Below, one piece after another: positions 45,617 through 55,066 of a stretch of 64,000 nt of DNA. Where the stretch lies: positions 868,001 through 932,000 of the forward strand of contig NC_008786.1 in NCBI RefSeq assembly GCF_000015565.1, in the 5' to 3' direction. The translations under genes and the position numbers were made by a program. The notes under the pieces are model-generated. The model saw nothing but the letters and a program-made list of their open reading frames with translations. It ran no database searches and had not been told where the DNA came from. The stretch is from Verminephrobacter eiseniae EF01-2 (lineage in GTDB: Bacteria > Pseudomonadota > Gammaproteobacteria > Burkholderiales > Burkholderiaceae_C). Position 1 is the stretch's first letter, and each line of letters starts with the position of its first letter.

Positions 45617-46747
45617 TCAGGAGGTCAGCACCACCAGGGAATCCGGCGCAAAGCTGGCATAGGCTTCCTCCCCGTCGTTGAGCATCTCGATGTGCCGGTG
45701 TTGGTGGGTGATCTGAACCTGTAACTTCCTGCCGCCTGGCAGCAGCATCCGGTACAGGGAAAAACTGCCGAAGTAGCCGCTATCTGAAATCACGCCCTTG
45801 AATACATTGCGCGAGGTGTCGGGCGGTGCGGTGCGCGAAAGATTGATTTTCTCGGGCCGCACTGCCACTGCCACAGGCATGCCGCGCGTGCCGGTGATGC
45901 CGTGGCCGATATAGAACTTGCCATATTCCGAGGCCACCACGCAGAAATCGGGTTCATCTTCGACCAGTTTGCCGTCAAAGAGATTGACGTTGCCAATGAA
46001 GTCGGCAACGAATTTGCAACTGGGGGTTTCGTAAATCTCGTGCGGCTTGCCCACCTGCATGAACTTGCCGGCGCCCATCACGGCGATGCGGTCCGCCATG
46101 GTCATGGCCTCCTCTTGGTCGTGCGTCACCAGCACGCAAGTCACCCCCACCTCCTTGATGATGGTGTGCAGCTCGAACTGGGTCTGTTCGCGCAATTTGC
46201 GGTCCAGGGCGCCCAGCGGCTCGTCGAGCAACAGCAGCCTGGGGCCCTTGGCCAGGCACCGCGCAAGCGCCACGCGCTGCTGCTGTCCGCCGGACAACTG
46301 GTGCGGCTTGCGCTTGGCATAGGGGCCGAGCTGCACGATGTTGAGCATGGCCTGCACCCGAGCGCCAATCTGGCCGGCGGGCATGCCTTCGCGCTTCAGG
46401 CCGAAGGCCACGTTCTCCCACACACTCAGATGGGGAAACAGCGCGTAGGACTGGAACATCATGTTGATCGGCCGCTCATACGGCGGCAGGCCGACGATGT
46501 CCACGCCTTCGAGGGTGATCTTTCCCGTGGTCGGTGTTTCAAACCCCGCCAGCATGCGCAGCAATGTCGACTTGCCGCAGCCGGAGGAGCCCAGGAGCGC
46601 AAAAATCTCCCCTTTGGCAATGTCCACGGACACTTCGTCGACTGCGGCGACTTCGTCGAAGCGCTTGCTCAGTTTGTCGATGCGGACAAACTGCTGATCC
46701 GCTGGCGACAATGGGCCTGGGCTGGAGGGATTGGCCATTGCGTTCAT
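45617..46747 (-). CDS. potG: Polyamine ABC transporter ATP-binding protein PotG-type
   Basis: ATPase of 376 residues. Walker A GSSGCGKST is at 53-61, the signature LSGGQQQRVALARC near 155, Walker B LLDEPLGALD near 178, VTHDQEEAMTMADRIAVM follows, and a C-terminal TOBE domain runs from about 300. Upstream, where potF is expected, only a truncated fragment remains, so the transporter may lack its own binding protein. Confidence 0.92.
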   Translation of the reverse strand: MNAMANPSSPGPLSPADQQFVRIDKLSKRFDEVAAVDEVSVDIAKGEIFALLGSSGCGKSTLLRMLAGFETPTTGKITLEGVDIVGLPPYERPINMMFQSYALFPHLSVWENVAFGLKREGMPAGQIGARVQAMLNIVQLGPYAKRKPHQLSGGQQQRVALARCLAKGPRLLLLDEPLGALDRKLREQTQFELHTIIKEVGVTCVLVTHDQEEAMTMADRIAVMGAGKFMQVGKPHEIYETPSCKFVADFIGNVNLFDGKLVEDEPDFCVVASEYGKFYIGHGITGTRGMPVAVAVRPEKINLSRTAPPDTSRNVFKGVISDSGYFGSFSLYRMLLPGGRKLQVQITHQHRHIEMLNDGEEAYASFAPDSLVVLTS

Positions 46748-46832
46748 CTCTCATTCGTCTCGCCTGGAAAAGTCGTCCTTGCGGGGAAATGTCCCCTGGG
46801 GCCCATGGGGACTTGGGTTCACGTCGTCCCGG

Positions 46833-47015
46833 TCAATGGGCGATGGTGTCGTCGCCAACGTCGTCCGACCCGTTGTAGATGTTCAGCACTTTCCCGTCAT
46901 CGGCCCGTGCCGTGCTGACAACGACGGTGAGCAAACCTGCCATCGCCAGCCCGCCGAGCAGTCGGTTCAAGAATGTGGCGGCAGAACACGGCTTCAATCG
47001 GACCCCCATCTTCAT
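46833..47015 (-). pseudogene. potF: Truncated potF-like polyamine-binding protein gene (N-terminal stub)
   Basis: The remnant encodes a signal peptide and the first mature residues of a PotF/SpuD-type binding protein: RADDGKVLNIYNGSDDVGD then DTIAH and a stop. Functional relatives continue for about 300 more residues and usually have IYNWSDY here; Trp and Tyr are both lost (WSDY replaced by GSDD). Only 85 bases separate its stop from potG, so nearly the whole gene has been deleted. It occupies exactly the expected potF position between the aminotransferase and potG. Starts at 47015 or 47009 are possible. Confidence 0.75.
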
Positions 47016-47076
47016 TCGAGAAAGTAAAACCAGGGCGCAGCATACCGGTCTGGCACCTGGCCAAAGCGTGCAATCC

Positions 47077-48474
47077 TTATGCCAGCCAGCCATTTTTTCG
47101 GACATCGGCATAGGTCGAATCGAGGCATTTCACGATCAAAGCCAGCATCTCGTCGATTTGGGCATGGGTCATCGTCAGCGGCGGTGCAATGATCATGCGG
47201 TCGCCTACCGCGCGCATGATCAATCCGTTGGCGAAACAATGCCCGCGGCACACCATGCCGACGTTCAGATCGGCCTTGAATTTCTCCCGGGTCTGTGGGT
47301 TTCTGACCAGCACCAGCCCACCGACGAATCCGCAGGTCTCGGCCACGCCCACCAGTGGATGGGTTTCGAGTTGCGCAAATGCGCGCGCCAGATACGGGCC
47401 AACGTCATCGCGCACGCGGCCTGGCAGGTTCTCGCGCTCCATGATGTCGAGGTTGGCCAAAGCCACGGCGCATGCCACCGGGTGGCCGCTGTAGGTGTAG
47501 CCGTGGGTGAACTCTCCACCCTGCTCGATCAACACCTTGGCGACGCGATTGCCCACCATCACGCCGCCCAGCGGGATGTAGCCGCCGGTAATGGCTTTGG
47601 CGAAGGTGATCAGGTCGGGTTTGTAGCCGAATTTTTCGTAGCCAAACCAGTGGCCGAGACGGCCAAACGCGCAAATCACTTCATCGCTGATGAGCAAGAT
47701 TCCATACTTGTCCACGATGCGCTGAATCTCGGGCCAGTAGCTGGCCGGCGGGATGATCACGCCGCCGGCGCCTTGCAATGGTTCGGCAATGAAGGCGGCT
47801 ACCTTTTCTGCGCCGACTTCGAGAATTTTCGTCTCCAGCCAGCCGGCGGCACGCACGCCGAAGTCTTCTGCGCTTTCGCCCGGGGCGCCGTTTTCAAAGA
47901 AATAGGGTTGCCCGATATGGGTGATGCCGGGAATGGGCAAATCGCCCTGCGCGTGCATGTCGCGCATGCCCCCCAGCGATGCGCCCGCCATCGTGCTGCC
48001 GTGGTACGCATTCATGCGGCTGATGATGGTTTTGCGCTGGGGCTGGCCCAGCAGGTCCCAGTAGCGGCGCACCATGCGCACATTGGAGTCGTTGCTTTCG
48101 CTGCCGCTGCTCGAATAAAAGACATGCTTGAAACTGCGCTCGCCCACATCCGGCGCGAGTGCGGCCAGTTTCGCGGCCAGTTTCGCGGCCGGCACGTTGG
48201 TGGTCTGAAAAAAGCTGTTGTAGTAGGGCAGCGTCATCATCTGCTGGCTGGCGGCATCCGCCAGTTCCTTGCGGCCATAGCCCACATTGACGCACCACAG
48301 GCCGCTCATTGCGTCGAGCATGCGCCGGTCTTCGGAGTCCCACACGTAAATGTCCTGGGCACGGGTGATGACCCGCGCGCCGCGCGCCTGCAGGTCTTTG
48401 AGATCGGTAAAGGGGTGCAGGAAGTGGGCGCTGTCCAGGGCCTGGATCAGCTGGGTATCGACAGCCGTGTGCAT
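47077..48474 (-). CDS. Class III aminotransferase, putrescine:pyruvate (SpuC) type
   Basis: PLP enzyme of 465 residues, moving the amino group of putrescine or a related diamine to pyruvate. The Schiff-base Lys lies near residue 292 in [15 protein letters not shown]. Other class III blocks are [30 protein letters not shown] and [15 protein letters not shown]. The ATG at 48474 is preferred over a TTG at 48492. A 12-bp unit GCGGCCAGTTTC repeated about 2.5 times near 48161-48190 gives the small AKLAAKLAA repeat. It is 46 bases after the glutamine synthetase-like gene, as in Pseudomonas spu clusters. Confidence 0.9.
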   Translation of the reverse strand: MHTAVDTQLIQALDSAHFLHPFTDLKDLQARGARVITRAQDIYVWDSEDRRMLDAMSGLWCVNVGYGRKELADAASQQMMTLPYYNSFFQTTNVPAAKLAAKLAALAPDVGERSFKHVFYSSSGSESNDSNVRMVRRYWDLLGQPQRKTIISRMNAYHGSTMAGASLGGMRDMHAQGDLPIPGITHIGQPYFFENGAPGESAEDFGVRAAGWLETKILEVGAEKVAAFIAEPLQGAGGVIIPPASYWPEIQRIVDKYGILLISDEVICAFGRLGHWFGYEKFGYKPDLITFAKAITGGYIPLGGVMVGNRVAKVLIEQGGEFTHGYTYSGHPVACAVALANLDIMERENLPGRVRDDVGPYLARAFAQLETHPLVGVAETCGFVGGLVLVRNPQTREKFKADLNVGMVCRGHCFANGLIMRAVGDRMIIAPPLTMTHAQIDEMLALIVKCLDSTYADVRKNGWLA

Positions 48475-48520
48475 TTTTGAATCCCGTTTCAAACGAGCAG
48501 GTGTGGTTCAGGGGTGCGGT

Positions 48521-49891
48521 TCAGACGTGGAGCAACAGGTGCTCACGTTCCCAGGGAGAAATCACTTTCATGAACTCGTCAAACTCCAACTCCTTGATCT
48601 CGGAGTAGACCGTGACGAACTCCTTGCCCAGCACTTCGTGCAGGTCGGTTTCCTTGCGCAGCCAGTCCAGCGCCTCGGCCAGACTGCGCGGCAATGCATA
48701 TGCGCAGAGATAGGCGTCGCCCTTCATCTCCGCCTTGGGCTCGATCTTGTTCATGATCCCCAGATAGCCGCAAGCCAGCGTCATGGCCATTGCCACATAG
48801 GGGTTGGCATCGGCGCCAATGACACGGTTTTCCACGCGCCGGGCCGCTGGCGTCGAGATCGGCGAACGGATGCCCACGGTGCGGTTGTCGTAGCCCCATT
48901 CGATGTTGATCGGCGCTGCCGTGTTGCGCGACAGGCGGCGATAGCTGTTGACGTAGGGCGCCACCAGCACCATGGCGGCCGGAATGTAGCGCTGCAAGCC
49001 GCCGATGTAGTGCATGAACATCGCCGACGGCGTGCCGTCTTCGTTGCTGAACACATTTTTGCCGCTGGCCACGTCCAGCAGACTCTGGTGCACATGCATC
49101 GCGCTGCCGGGTTCGCCGGAGATGGGCTTGGCCATGAAGGTGGCATACATGTCATGGCGCAGCGCCGACTCGCGCACCGTGCGTTTGAAGAAGAACACTT
49201 CATCGGCCAGGCCCAAGGGCACGTTGTGAAAGAAGTTGATCTCCATTTGTCCGGCACCCACTTCGTGGATCAGGGTGTCTACGTTGAGCTCCATCTTGTC
49301 GCTGAAGTCGTAGATTTCTTCAAACAGCGGATCGAATTCGTTCACCGCATCGATGCTGTAGGCTTGGCGCGACGTTTCCGCGCGGCCGCTGCGCCCAATG
49401 GGCGGGCGCGGCAGCATGTTCGGGTCGGTATTGCGGGCGGTCAGATAAAACTCCAGTTCGGGCGCGACGATGGGTTGCAGGCCCTGTGCAGCGAAAAGCC
49501 CCAGCACCCGGCGCAGCACCGAGCGTGGCGCAAAAGGCACCATGTTGCCTTCGTTGTCGAAGCAGTCGTGGATGACCTGTGCGGTCGGGTCGGTGGCCCA
49601 CGGCACGATGCGCACGGACGAAGGGTCGGGCCGCAATTGCATGTCCTTGTCGGTAGGGTCGATCACGTCGTAGTAGGGGCCGCTTTGGGGGAATTCGCCG
49701 GTCACCCCCATGGCCACGATGGCCTGGGGCAAGCGCATGCCGCGGTCCTCGGTGAATTTGGCGCGGGGCAGAATTTTGCCGCGCGCCACGCCGGTCAAGT
49801 CCGGCACCAGACATTCCACTTCGGTCACATGGCGCTCGTTGAGCCACTGCTCCAGATCGTTGAAGTTCATGGGTTTGTTTTTTTCACTCAT
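48521..49891 (-). CDS. Glutamine synthetase family, gamma-glutamylpolyamine synthetase type (PuuA/SpuI)
   Basis: GS-fold ligase of 456 residues that joins glutamate to a polyamine, first step of the Puu route. Visible GS motifs are MEINF (metal site), [19 protein letters not shown] (ATP/metal site) and [20 protein letters not shown] (glutamate binding). The ATG at 49891 has AGGAG eight bases upstream. Clustering with a PuuB-like oxidase, aminotransferase and Pot transporter supports polyamine use over ammonia assimilation. Confidence 0.9.
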   Translation of the reverse strand: MSEKNKPMNFNDLEQWLNERHVTEVECLVPDLTGVARGKILPRAKFTEDRGMRLPQAIVAMGVTGEFPQSGPYYDVIDPTDKDMQLRPDPSSVRIVPWATDPTAQVIHDCFDNEGNMVPFAPRSVLRRVLGLFAAQGLQPIVAPELEFYLTARNTDPNMLPRPPIGRSGRAETSRQAYSIDAVNEFDPLFEEIYDFSDKMELNVDTLIHEVGAGQMEINFFHNVPLGLADEVFFFKRTVRESALRHDMYATFMAKPISGEPGSAMHVHQSLLDVASGKNVFSNEDGTPSAMFMHYIGGLQRYIPAAMVLVAPYVNSYRRLSRNTAAPINIEWGYDNRTVGIRSPISTPAARRVENRVIGADANPYVAMAMTLACGYLGIMNKIEPKAEMKGDAYLCAYALPRSLAEALDWLRKETDLHEVLGKEFVTVYSEIKELEFDEFMKVISPWEREHLLLHV

Positions 49892-50263
49892 AAGGCGCTC
49901 CTGACTGCTCGGACAGTCTTATCTGCTTTGCTGAACGCGCCAATGGTAAGCCTTATCCCCGCCATTTCCCGGCTGGAAACTCCCATGGCCCGGCGACGGG
50001 GATTTTGGCCTTTGGGCCTTTGGGCTGCTGAAATCGATGGCGGGCAAGAGCGCCGGGGGCCGGGCAAGCGCCAGCACGGCGCCATCGATGCGGCATCGGA
50101 TGGTTTGCCCAAGTTTTGCGCGCAACCGCGCCACCGTCCGGACGCATCGATGTGCGCCATGCCTGCCCCGGCGCGAAGATGGCGCGGGTTGCAACGCATC
50201 CAATCCAACGGGCGCGAACCAGGGCGCCGGCCAAGGCACGCCGGGCATGGCGCGGGCAGACGC
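49892..50263 (-). other. 372-base gap inside the polyamine cluster
   Basis: Spacer between the PuuB-like gene and the GS-like gene, both on the minus strand. It is G+C rich with short CCTTTGGG direct repeats (about 50009-50026) and no coding signal I would trust. It should contain the promoter of the GS-aminotransferase-transporter unit, but no clear hexamers were found. Confidence 0.35.
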
Positions 50264-51577
50264 TCACAGCGCGTCACGCAATGCGTGGTAGGCCATGCCG
50301 AGCACCAGCGTGGGGGTGCGCAACCACGGCCCGCCGGGAAATTTGCGGTGTTGCAATCTGGCGAACACATCGAAGCGCTCGGCCTGCCCGGCCAGTGCCT
50401 GCGCCACGACGCGCCCGGCCAGGCCGGCCAGCGCCACACCGTGGCCGCTGAAACCTTGCAGGTAATACAGGTTGTCGCCCAGACGGCCAAAGTCCGGGGC
50501 GCGGTTCGCGCTGATGTCGACAAAGCCGCCCCACACGAAGTCGATGGGCACGCCCTGCAATGCCGGAAACACCCGCTCCATGCGCCGGGCCATGATCTGC
50601 CGCAACTGCGCTGGCGTGCGCGTGGAGTAGCTCACCCGCCCGCCAAACAGCATGCGGTGGTCGGCGCTGAAACGGAAATAGTCCAGAACGAAATTGTTGT
50701 CGCACACAGCGGCGTTGCGGGCAATCAGTTGCGCCGGCAACGCCGGCGCAAGCGGCGCGGTGCCGATGATGTAGGTGCCCACCGGCATGATGCGCGGCGC
50801 AATCTCGGGGGCCACCTGGGGGCCGTATGCGCTCAGCGTGCAGTTCCCGGCCAGCACGCCAAACTGCGCCACCACGGCGCCCTTGGCCGTGCGCGCCGTC
50901 AGCGGCGCGCCTTTGCGCAGTTCCAGCACCGGCGAATGCTCGAAAATCTGCACGCCCAGACTGCGCGCCGCGCGCGCCAGACCCAGGCCGTACTTCAGCG
51001 GGTGCAAATGGCCGGAGCGGTTTTCATAGGCCGAGGCGCAATACAGCGGACTCTGGATATGCCGCTGCACATCGGCGCCGCTGGCGAACTCGGTGGCCAG
51101 CCCGTAATCGCGCTGCATGGCCTGCATCCGGGCTTGCAGCGCCCGCGCCTTGCGGGCAGAGGTGGCCACATAGAGGTAGCCATCGACCCGGTCGCAATCG
51201 ATGCCGAATTGCGCGATGCGCTCGTCGATCAGATCCAGCGCTTCCAGCGACATGTCCCAGGCGCGCCGCGCACCATCCGGGCCCAACTGCTGCTCAAACG
51301 GCGCCAGGCCGCTGGCATAGCCGACGATGGCCTGGCCGCCATTGCGCCCGGAGGCGCCGCTGCACACCCGATCTGCCTCCAGCAGCGCCACCCTGTAGCC
51401 GCGCTGCGCCAACTCGATGGCGCTGGACAGGCCGGCAAAGCCCGCCCCGACCACCAGCACGTCGGCGCGCACCTCGCCTTGCAACGGCGCCGACGCCGGG
51501 TCGCGCTGGACACTGGCTTCGTAGTAGCTCTTCTGGTTGAGCTGGGTGTCGGAATCGAGCAAAGAGTCAAACGACAT
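50264..51577 (-). CDS. FAD-dependent oxidoreductase, gamma-glutamylputrescine oxidase (PuuB)-like
   Basis: DAO-family flavoprotein of 437 residues. The FAD motif is near residues 38-60 ([18 protein letters not shown]), and [14 protein letters not shown] is the usual PuuB/PuuB-like flavin loop. [21 protein letters not shown] and the C-terminal [15 protein letters not shown] close the FAD site. ATG 51577 has GGGGAGA about seven bases upstream, preferred over ATG 51592. It should oxidise the gamma-glutamylated polyamine to the aldehyde. The next enzyme (PuuC-type dehydrogenase) is not in this cluster. Confidence 0.85.
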   Translation of the reverse strand: MSFDSLLDSDTQLNQKSYYEASVQRDPASAPLQGEVRADVLVVGAGFAGLSSAIELAQRGYRVALLEADRVCSGASGRNGGQAIVGYASGLAPFEQQLGPDGARRAWDMSLEALDLIDERIAQFGIDCDRVDGYLYVATSARKARALQARMQAMQRDYGLATEFASGADVQRHIQSPLYCASAYENRSGHLHPLKYGLGLARAARSLGVQIFEHSPVLELRKGAPLTARTAKGAVVAQFGVLAGNCTLSAYGPQVAPEIAPRIMPVGTYIIGTAPLAPALPAQLIARNAAVCDNNFVLDYFRFSADHRMLFGGRVSYSTRTPAQLRQIMARRMERVFPALQGVPIDFVWGGFVDISANRAPDFGRLGDNLYYLQGFSGHGVALAGLAGRVVAQALAGQAERFDVFARLQHRKFPGGPWLRTPTLVLGMAYHALRDAL

Positions 51578-52093
51578 ACGCTGTCTCCCCATTCAGGCCG
51601 AAGCCTGGGTCATCTGGCCGCACAGCACCTGCGGTGCGCGGCGGGCTTCCTGCGGGGCGAAGGCGCACCCGGGGCCGGTCCGCGACCGCGCCGTCAACGG
51701 GCGCGGAGGATACGGGCACGCCCGCACAGGGCGGCCCCTGCGACGCGAGGCGCGCAAGAAAGCGCTCGTGGGTGCGCTTGTGGGTGTGGGTGCGGGTGTA
51801 TGCCGATATTCCGGGGTGCATGGTGTTCTTTCACTCAGAAACTGCGAAGTTACCGCATCCCGGGCCTGGCGCCAGGGTCCATTCGCGCTCGCAGCACGGC
51901 GCAGGCCCTTGCCCTTTGCCCTTTGCCCGGCGCGCCAACCTGCGGCCGTTTGGAAAAGACTTATACTCGCGGGCTTTTCGATCCTCTGGCCGGCCGTTTC
52001 GCCCTGCGGCTTTGCTTGCAAAACCGGGGTGAGACCCTGATACGTCAATCCCGACGTTGCCACTTTGGCGCGGACAAGATCGTTGGATGGCAA
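51578..52093. other. 516-base gap upstream of rplS
   Basis: No gene is supported. It contains a GT-rich stretch (about 51770-51800, GTGGGTGTGGGTGCGGGTGT), and the leader of rplS. TATACT at 51962-51967 is a candidate -10 without a good -35. No remnant of rpsP, rimM or trmD, the usual upstream neighbours of rplS, could be recognised. Confidence 0.4.
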
Positions 52094-52480
<387 letters not shown>

Positions 52481-52502
52481 GCCGTTTGCGCTGTTTTCCG
52501 GT

Positions 52503-52530
52503 CTCATTTCCGGCAACCACCGGAAATGAG
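52503..52530. terminator. Hairpin between rplS and the biotin carrier gene
   Basis: CTCATTTCCGG (52503-52513) pairs perfectly with CCGGAAATGAG (52520-52530) over a 6-base loop, 23 bases after rplS and 5 bases from the end of the convergent biotin-carrier gene. No long T-run follows on either strand, but position and the 11-bp stem suggest a shared bidirectional terminator. Confidence 0.5.
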
Positions 52531-52534
52531 CCTC

Positions 52535-52747
52535 TCAGACGAAGGTCGCAACGGCCTGGTCTTCGCTGACCTGCTGGCCTTCGACGACCAGCATTTGGTC
52601 GATCACGCCGGCCTCTTCGGCCTCCACCGGTATCTCCATCTTCATCGATTCAACGGTCACGATCACATCGCCGACCGCGACATGCGCGCCCGGCTGTACA
52701 TGCACTTTGGCGATGACGCCAGAGACGGTCGTTTGGATTGTGCTCAT
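52535..52747 (-). CDS. Stand-alone biotin carboxyl carrier protein
   Basis: Small biotinyl domain protein, 70 residues, a single biotinyl/lipoyl fold. The biotin is carried on Lys36 in the classic VESMKMEIP motif. It is the last gene of a minus-strand set with an acyl-CoA carboxylase carboxyltransferase, a Bug-type binding protein and an NDP-forming CoA ligase. A biotin carboxylase subunit is missing from the window, so the carboxylase must draw one from elsewhere. Confidence 0.9.
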   Translation of the reverse strand: MSTIQTTVSGVIAKVHVQPGAHVAVGDVIVTVESMKMEIPVEAEEAGVIDQMLVVEGQQVSEDQAVATFV

Positions 52748-52765
52748 GGATCATTCCCTTCGTTT

Positions 52766-55066
52766 TCAGTGTGAACGGATGCGCTCGGCGCGCGCCCCGG
52801 CGCAGGGGATCACCACCGCATCCACCAGCACCGGCGCCGCCGTGCGCGACACCAGCACCGGGTTGGCGTCTATCGACGAGAATGCGCCCTGCTGCTGCAC
52901 GAACCATTGGCCCAGCGTGACCAGCATGGCGGCCAGGGCGTGCAGGTCGACGGCAGGCAGTCCTCGCGTGGCCGCAAAGCCGCGCGCGACCCTCAGCCGC
53001 GCAATCGCCGCCAGCGCCTGCGCCCGGGTGAACGGCGCCAGCAGAAACTGCATGTCCTGGTAAGCCTCCACCAGCACCCCGCCATGCCCGACCATCACGA
53101 CCGGCCCGAAGGTCGCGTCCCAATGCGCGCCCACGGCCAGTTCGAAATCGCCGCGCGCTTGCTCGGCCACGAGCAGGCCGCCGAAGTCGGCGCCCAGGCC
53201 ATCGAGCACGGTCTGGTAGTCGCGCCAGGCCGCGTGCGCTTGCTCAGGCGCGGATACGCCGAGCCGCACCAGGCCGTGCTCTGATTTGTGCGTGATGGCG
53301 GCGGACACGCCCTTGAGCACCACCGGCCGCTGCAAGGACTCCAGCGCTGCGGCAATGTCTTCTTGCCTGCGGCAGACCCGATGCCGCACCACCGGCAGGC
53401 CGGCCTGCGCGAGCAGCGCTAGTGTCGCGTCACCGATCATCTGTCGGTCTGCGCTGGCCATCGAAGCGCATCGCGGCGTTGCATCGCTTGCCAATACGCT
53501 CGGTATTGGCTGCGCGATGCGCCTTGCGCTGCGCTCCGATGGCTGCGCGCAGCCTACGACATCTGATCCGTGACGCGACACTAGGCTGGCCGGCTCGTCC
53601 CAGGCTGCGCCGCCTGCCGCTCCTGTCACCGGCAGACCTGCTGCGGCCCCGGCGCAGCCGGCAGATTCGGCGCCCGCCCGGAGCGCCGCGCGCCCTTCTT
53701 CGTAGCCCGCCAGCAAGGCCAGGCCGCGAATGGCGCGAAATTCGCTGCCGAACACTGGCAGGCCGCAAGTGCGGAACGCGCGCGCCACCCCATCTTGCAC
53801 GGCGCCGACGGCCACCGGCAGGCCGGTGGCGGCAACGAAGTCCATGGTTTGCCGGGCGAAGTACGACATGTCATAGCCTTCGCCGCCGACCGGAAAGCCC
53901 ACGAAAACGCCATGCGCGGCGCCGCTGTCGGCCACGGTGCGCAAGGCGTCGCCGTAGATGCCCGGCTGCCCGAGCAGCGCCGTCGTCATGTCGATCGGGT
54001 TGCGCACCGCGACATACGCTGGCAGCACTGCCCGCAGCGCCTGCGCATGGCTTGGTGTGAATTCGGCCGACAGCATGTCGTTTTGTTCGATCGCGTCGGC
54101 GGCCAGCACGCAGGTCGCGCCGGAGTTGCTGAGCGCCACGAGCTTGCGGCCCCGGGGGCGTTCGCGCCGCTCGAACAACTGCGCATATTCCACCAGTTCG
54201 TCGAAATCGCGCACACGGACGATGTTGTGTTGGCGCAGAAAGGCTTCGGCCAACGCATCTTCGCTGGCCAGCGCGCCGGTGTGCGAGCTGGCCGTGGCCT
54301 GCCCGGCCGGTGTGCGCGCGGCCTTTACGGCCAGGATCGGCACATCGCGCCGGGCCGACAGCGTTGCGGCTTCGGCCAGCAGCCCGGTATCGCGCAAGGC
54401 TTCGGCATACATCAGGATCAGGCGCAGCGACGGGTCTTCGAGCAGGCCCCGCACGGCGCGCGCCACATTCACGCCGGCCTCATTGCCCGTGGCCACCATG
54501 TAGCGCACGCCCAGGCCCTGGCGGCGCAGTCCGCCATACAGGATGCCCGCGCCGGCGCCGCTCTGGCTGACGATGGCGATGGCGCCGTCCTGCGGGGCGC
54601 ACTCGTTGATCATCGTGGAAAAGTTCAGCACGGCGCCGGTCTGAAAGTTCGCAACGCCCTGCGTATTCGGGCCTATCAGTCTGAGACCGGCTGCGCTGGC
54701 CCGCCGCACCAGCGCCTGCTGCGCGGCAAGCCCGGCTGCGCCCAGTTCCGCAAAGCCCGACGAGTAGATCACCGCGCAGCGCGCACCGGCCGCTATGCAT
54801 TGCGCCAGCGCAGCATCGACCTGGCTGCCGGCCAGACTGATGACCACCAGATCGGGCGCCTGCGGCAGATCAGCCAAACTGGCGTAGCAAGGCAGGCCCT
54901 GCACCTCGGTGCGCCGGGGGTTGACCGGGTAGATGTCGTCCTGAAAGCCGTAGCGGCGCATGTAGGCAATCGGCCGGCCGCCGGCCTTGACGGGGTTTTC
55001 GGAAGCGCCGAGCACGGCGACACGGCGCGGCGTCAGCAGTTGCAGCATGGATGTCGCTTCAGTCAA
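52766..55066 (-). CDS. Acyl-CoA synthetase (NDP-forming, acetate-CoA ligase family) with an in-frame 54-residue insertion
   Basis: Fused ligase forming acyl-CoA from acid, CoA and ATP/ADP through a phosphohistidine, 766 residues. It has an N-terminal CoA-binding domain (about 10-135), a ligase domain with the active-site SHTGALASEDAL, and a C-terminal ATP-grasp domain (about 550-760, LQRPVVLKGVSAAITHKSE). Residues about 495-548 come from the palindromic element at 53419-53584, exactly at the linker before the ATP-grasp part. Without it the text reads ASLALLAQAGLPVVRHR, the normal domain start, and length is 712, typical. The TTG start at 55066 has AGGAG six bases upstream; ATG 55048 is the alternative. 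Because the insert is in a linker, activity may survive. Confidence 0.85.
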   Translation of the reverse strand: MTEATSMLQLLTPRRVAVLGASENPVKAGGRPIAYMRRYGFQDDIYPVNPRRTEVQGLPCYASLADLPQAPDLVVISLAGSQVDAALAQCIAAGARCAVIYSSGFAELGAAGLAAQQALVRRASAAGLRLIGPNTQGVANFQTGAVLNFSTMINECAPQDGAIAIVSQSGAGAGILYGGLRRQGLGVRYMVATGNEAGVNVARAVRGLLEDPSLRLILMYAEALRDTGLLAEAATLSARRDVPILAVKAARTPAGQATASSHTGALASEDALAEAFLRQHNIVRVRDFDELVEYAQLFERRERPRGRKLVALSNSGATCVLAADAIEQNDMLSAEFTPSHAQALRAVLPAYVAVRNPIDMTTALLGQPGIYGDALRTVADSGAAHGVFVGFPVGGEGYDMSYFARQTMDFVAATGLPVAVGAVQDGVARAFRTCGLPVFGSEFRAIRGLALLAGYEEGRAALRAGAESAGCAGAAAGLPVTGAAGGAAWDEPASLVSRHGSDVVGCAQPSERSARRIAQPIPSVLASDATPRCASMASADRQMIGDATLALLAQAGLPVVRHRVCRRQEDIAAALESLQRPVVLKGVSAAITHKSEHGLVRLGVSAPEQAHAAWRDYQTVLDGLGADFGGLLVAEQARGDFELAVGAHWDATFGPVVMVGHGGVLVEAYQDMQFLLAPFTRAQALAAIARLRVARGFAATRGLPAVDLHALAAMLVTLGQWFVQQQGAFSSIDANPVLVSRTAAPVLVDAVVIPCAGARAERIRSH
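53419..53584 (-). mobile_element. In-frame palindromic MITE-like element, copy 2
   Basis: The 160-bp core (53422-53581) is flanked by TA duplications within CTAG on both sides. Terminal inverted repeats match at 25 of the outer 28 bases (CTAG included) and begin CTAGTGTCGCGTCAC. The central hairpin is CCAATAC-CGAGC-GTATTGG. The copy differs from copy 3 at a single base of 166. Read in the gene's direction it supplies 54 sense codons. Excision leaving one CTAG restores the host reading frame. Confidence 0.92.

Noticed and set aside
48161..48190. Tandem GCGGCCAGTTTC repeat as a CRISPR-like or regulatory array
   Set aside because: Only about 2.5 units of 12 bases, in frame inside the aminotransferase gene; it is a small coding duplication.
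53422..54060. A plus-strand frame starting inside element copy 2, as a possible element-encoded protein
   Set aside because: The element is open on the opposite strand too, but the frame continues into antisense of the ligase gene. No ribosome site or recognisable domain supports a transposase or other product.
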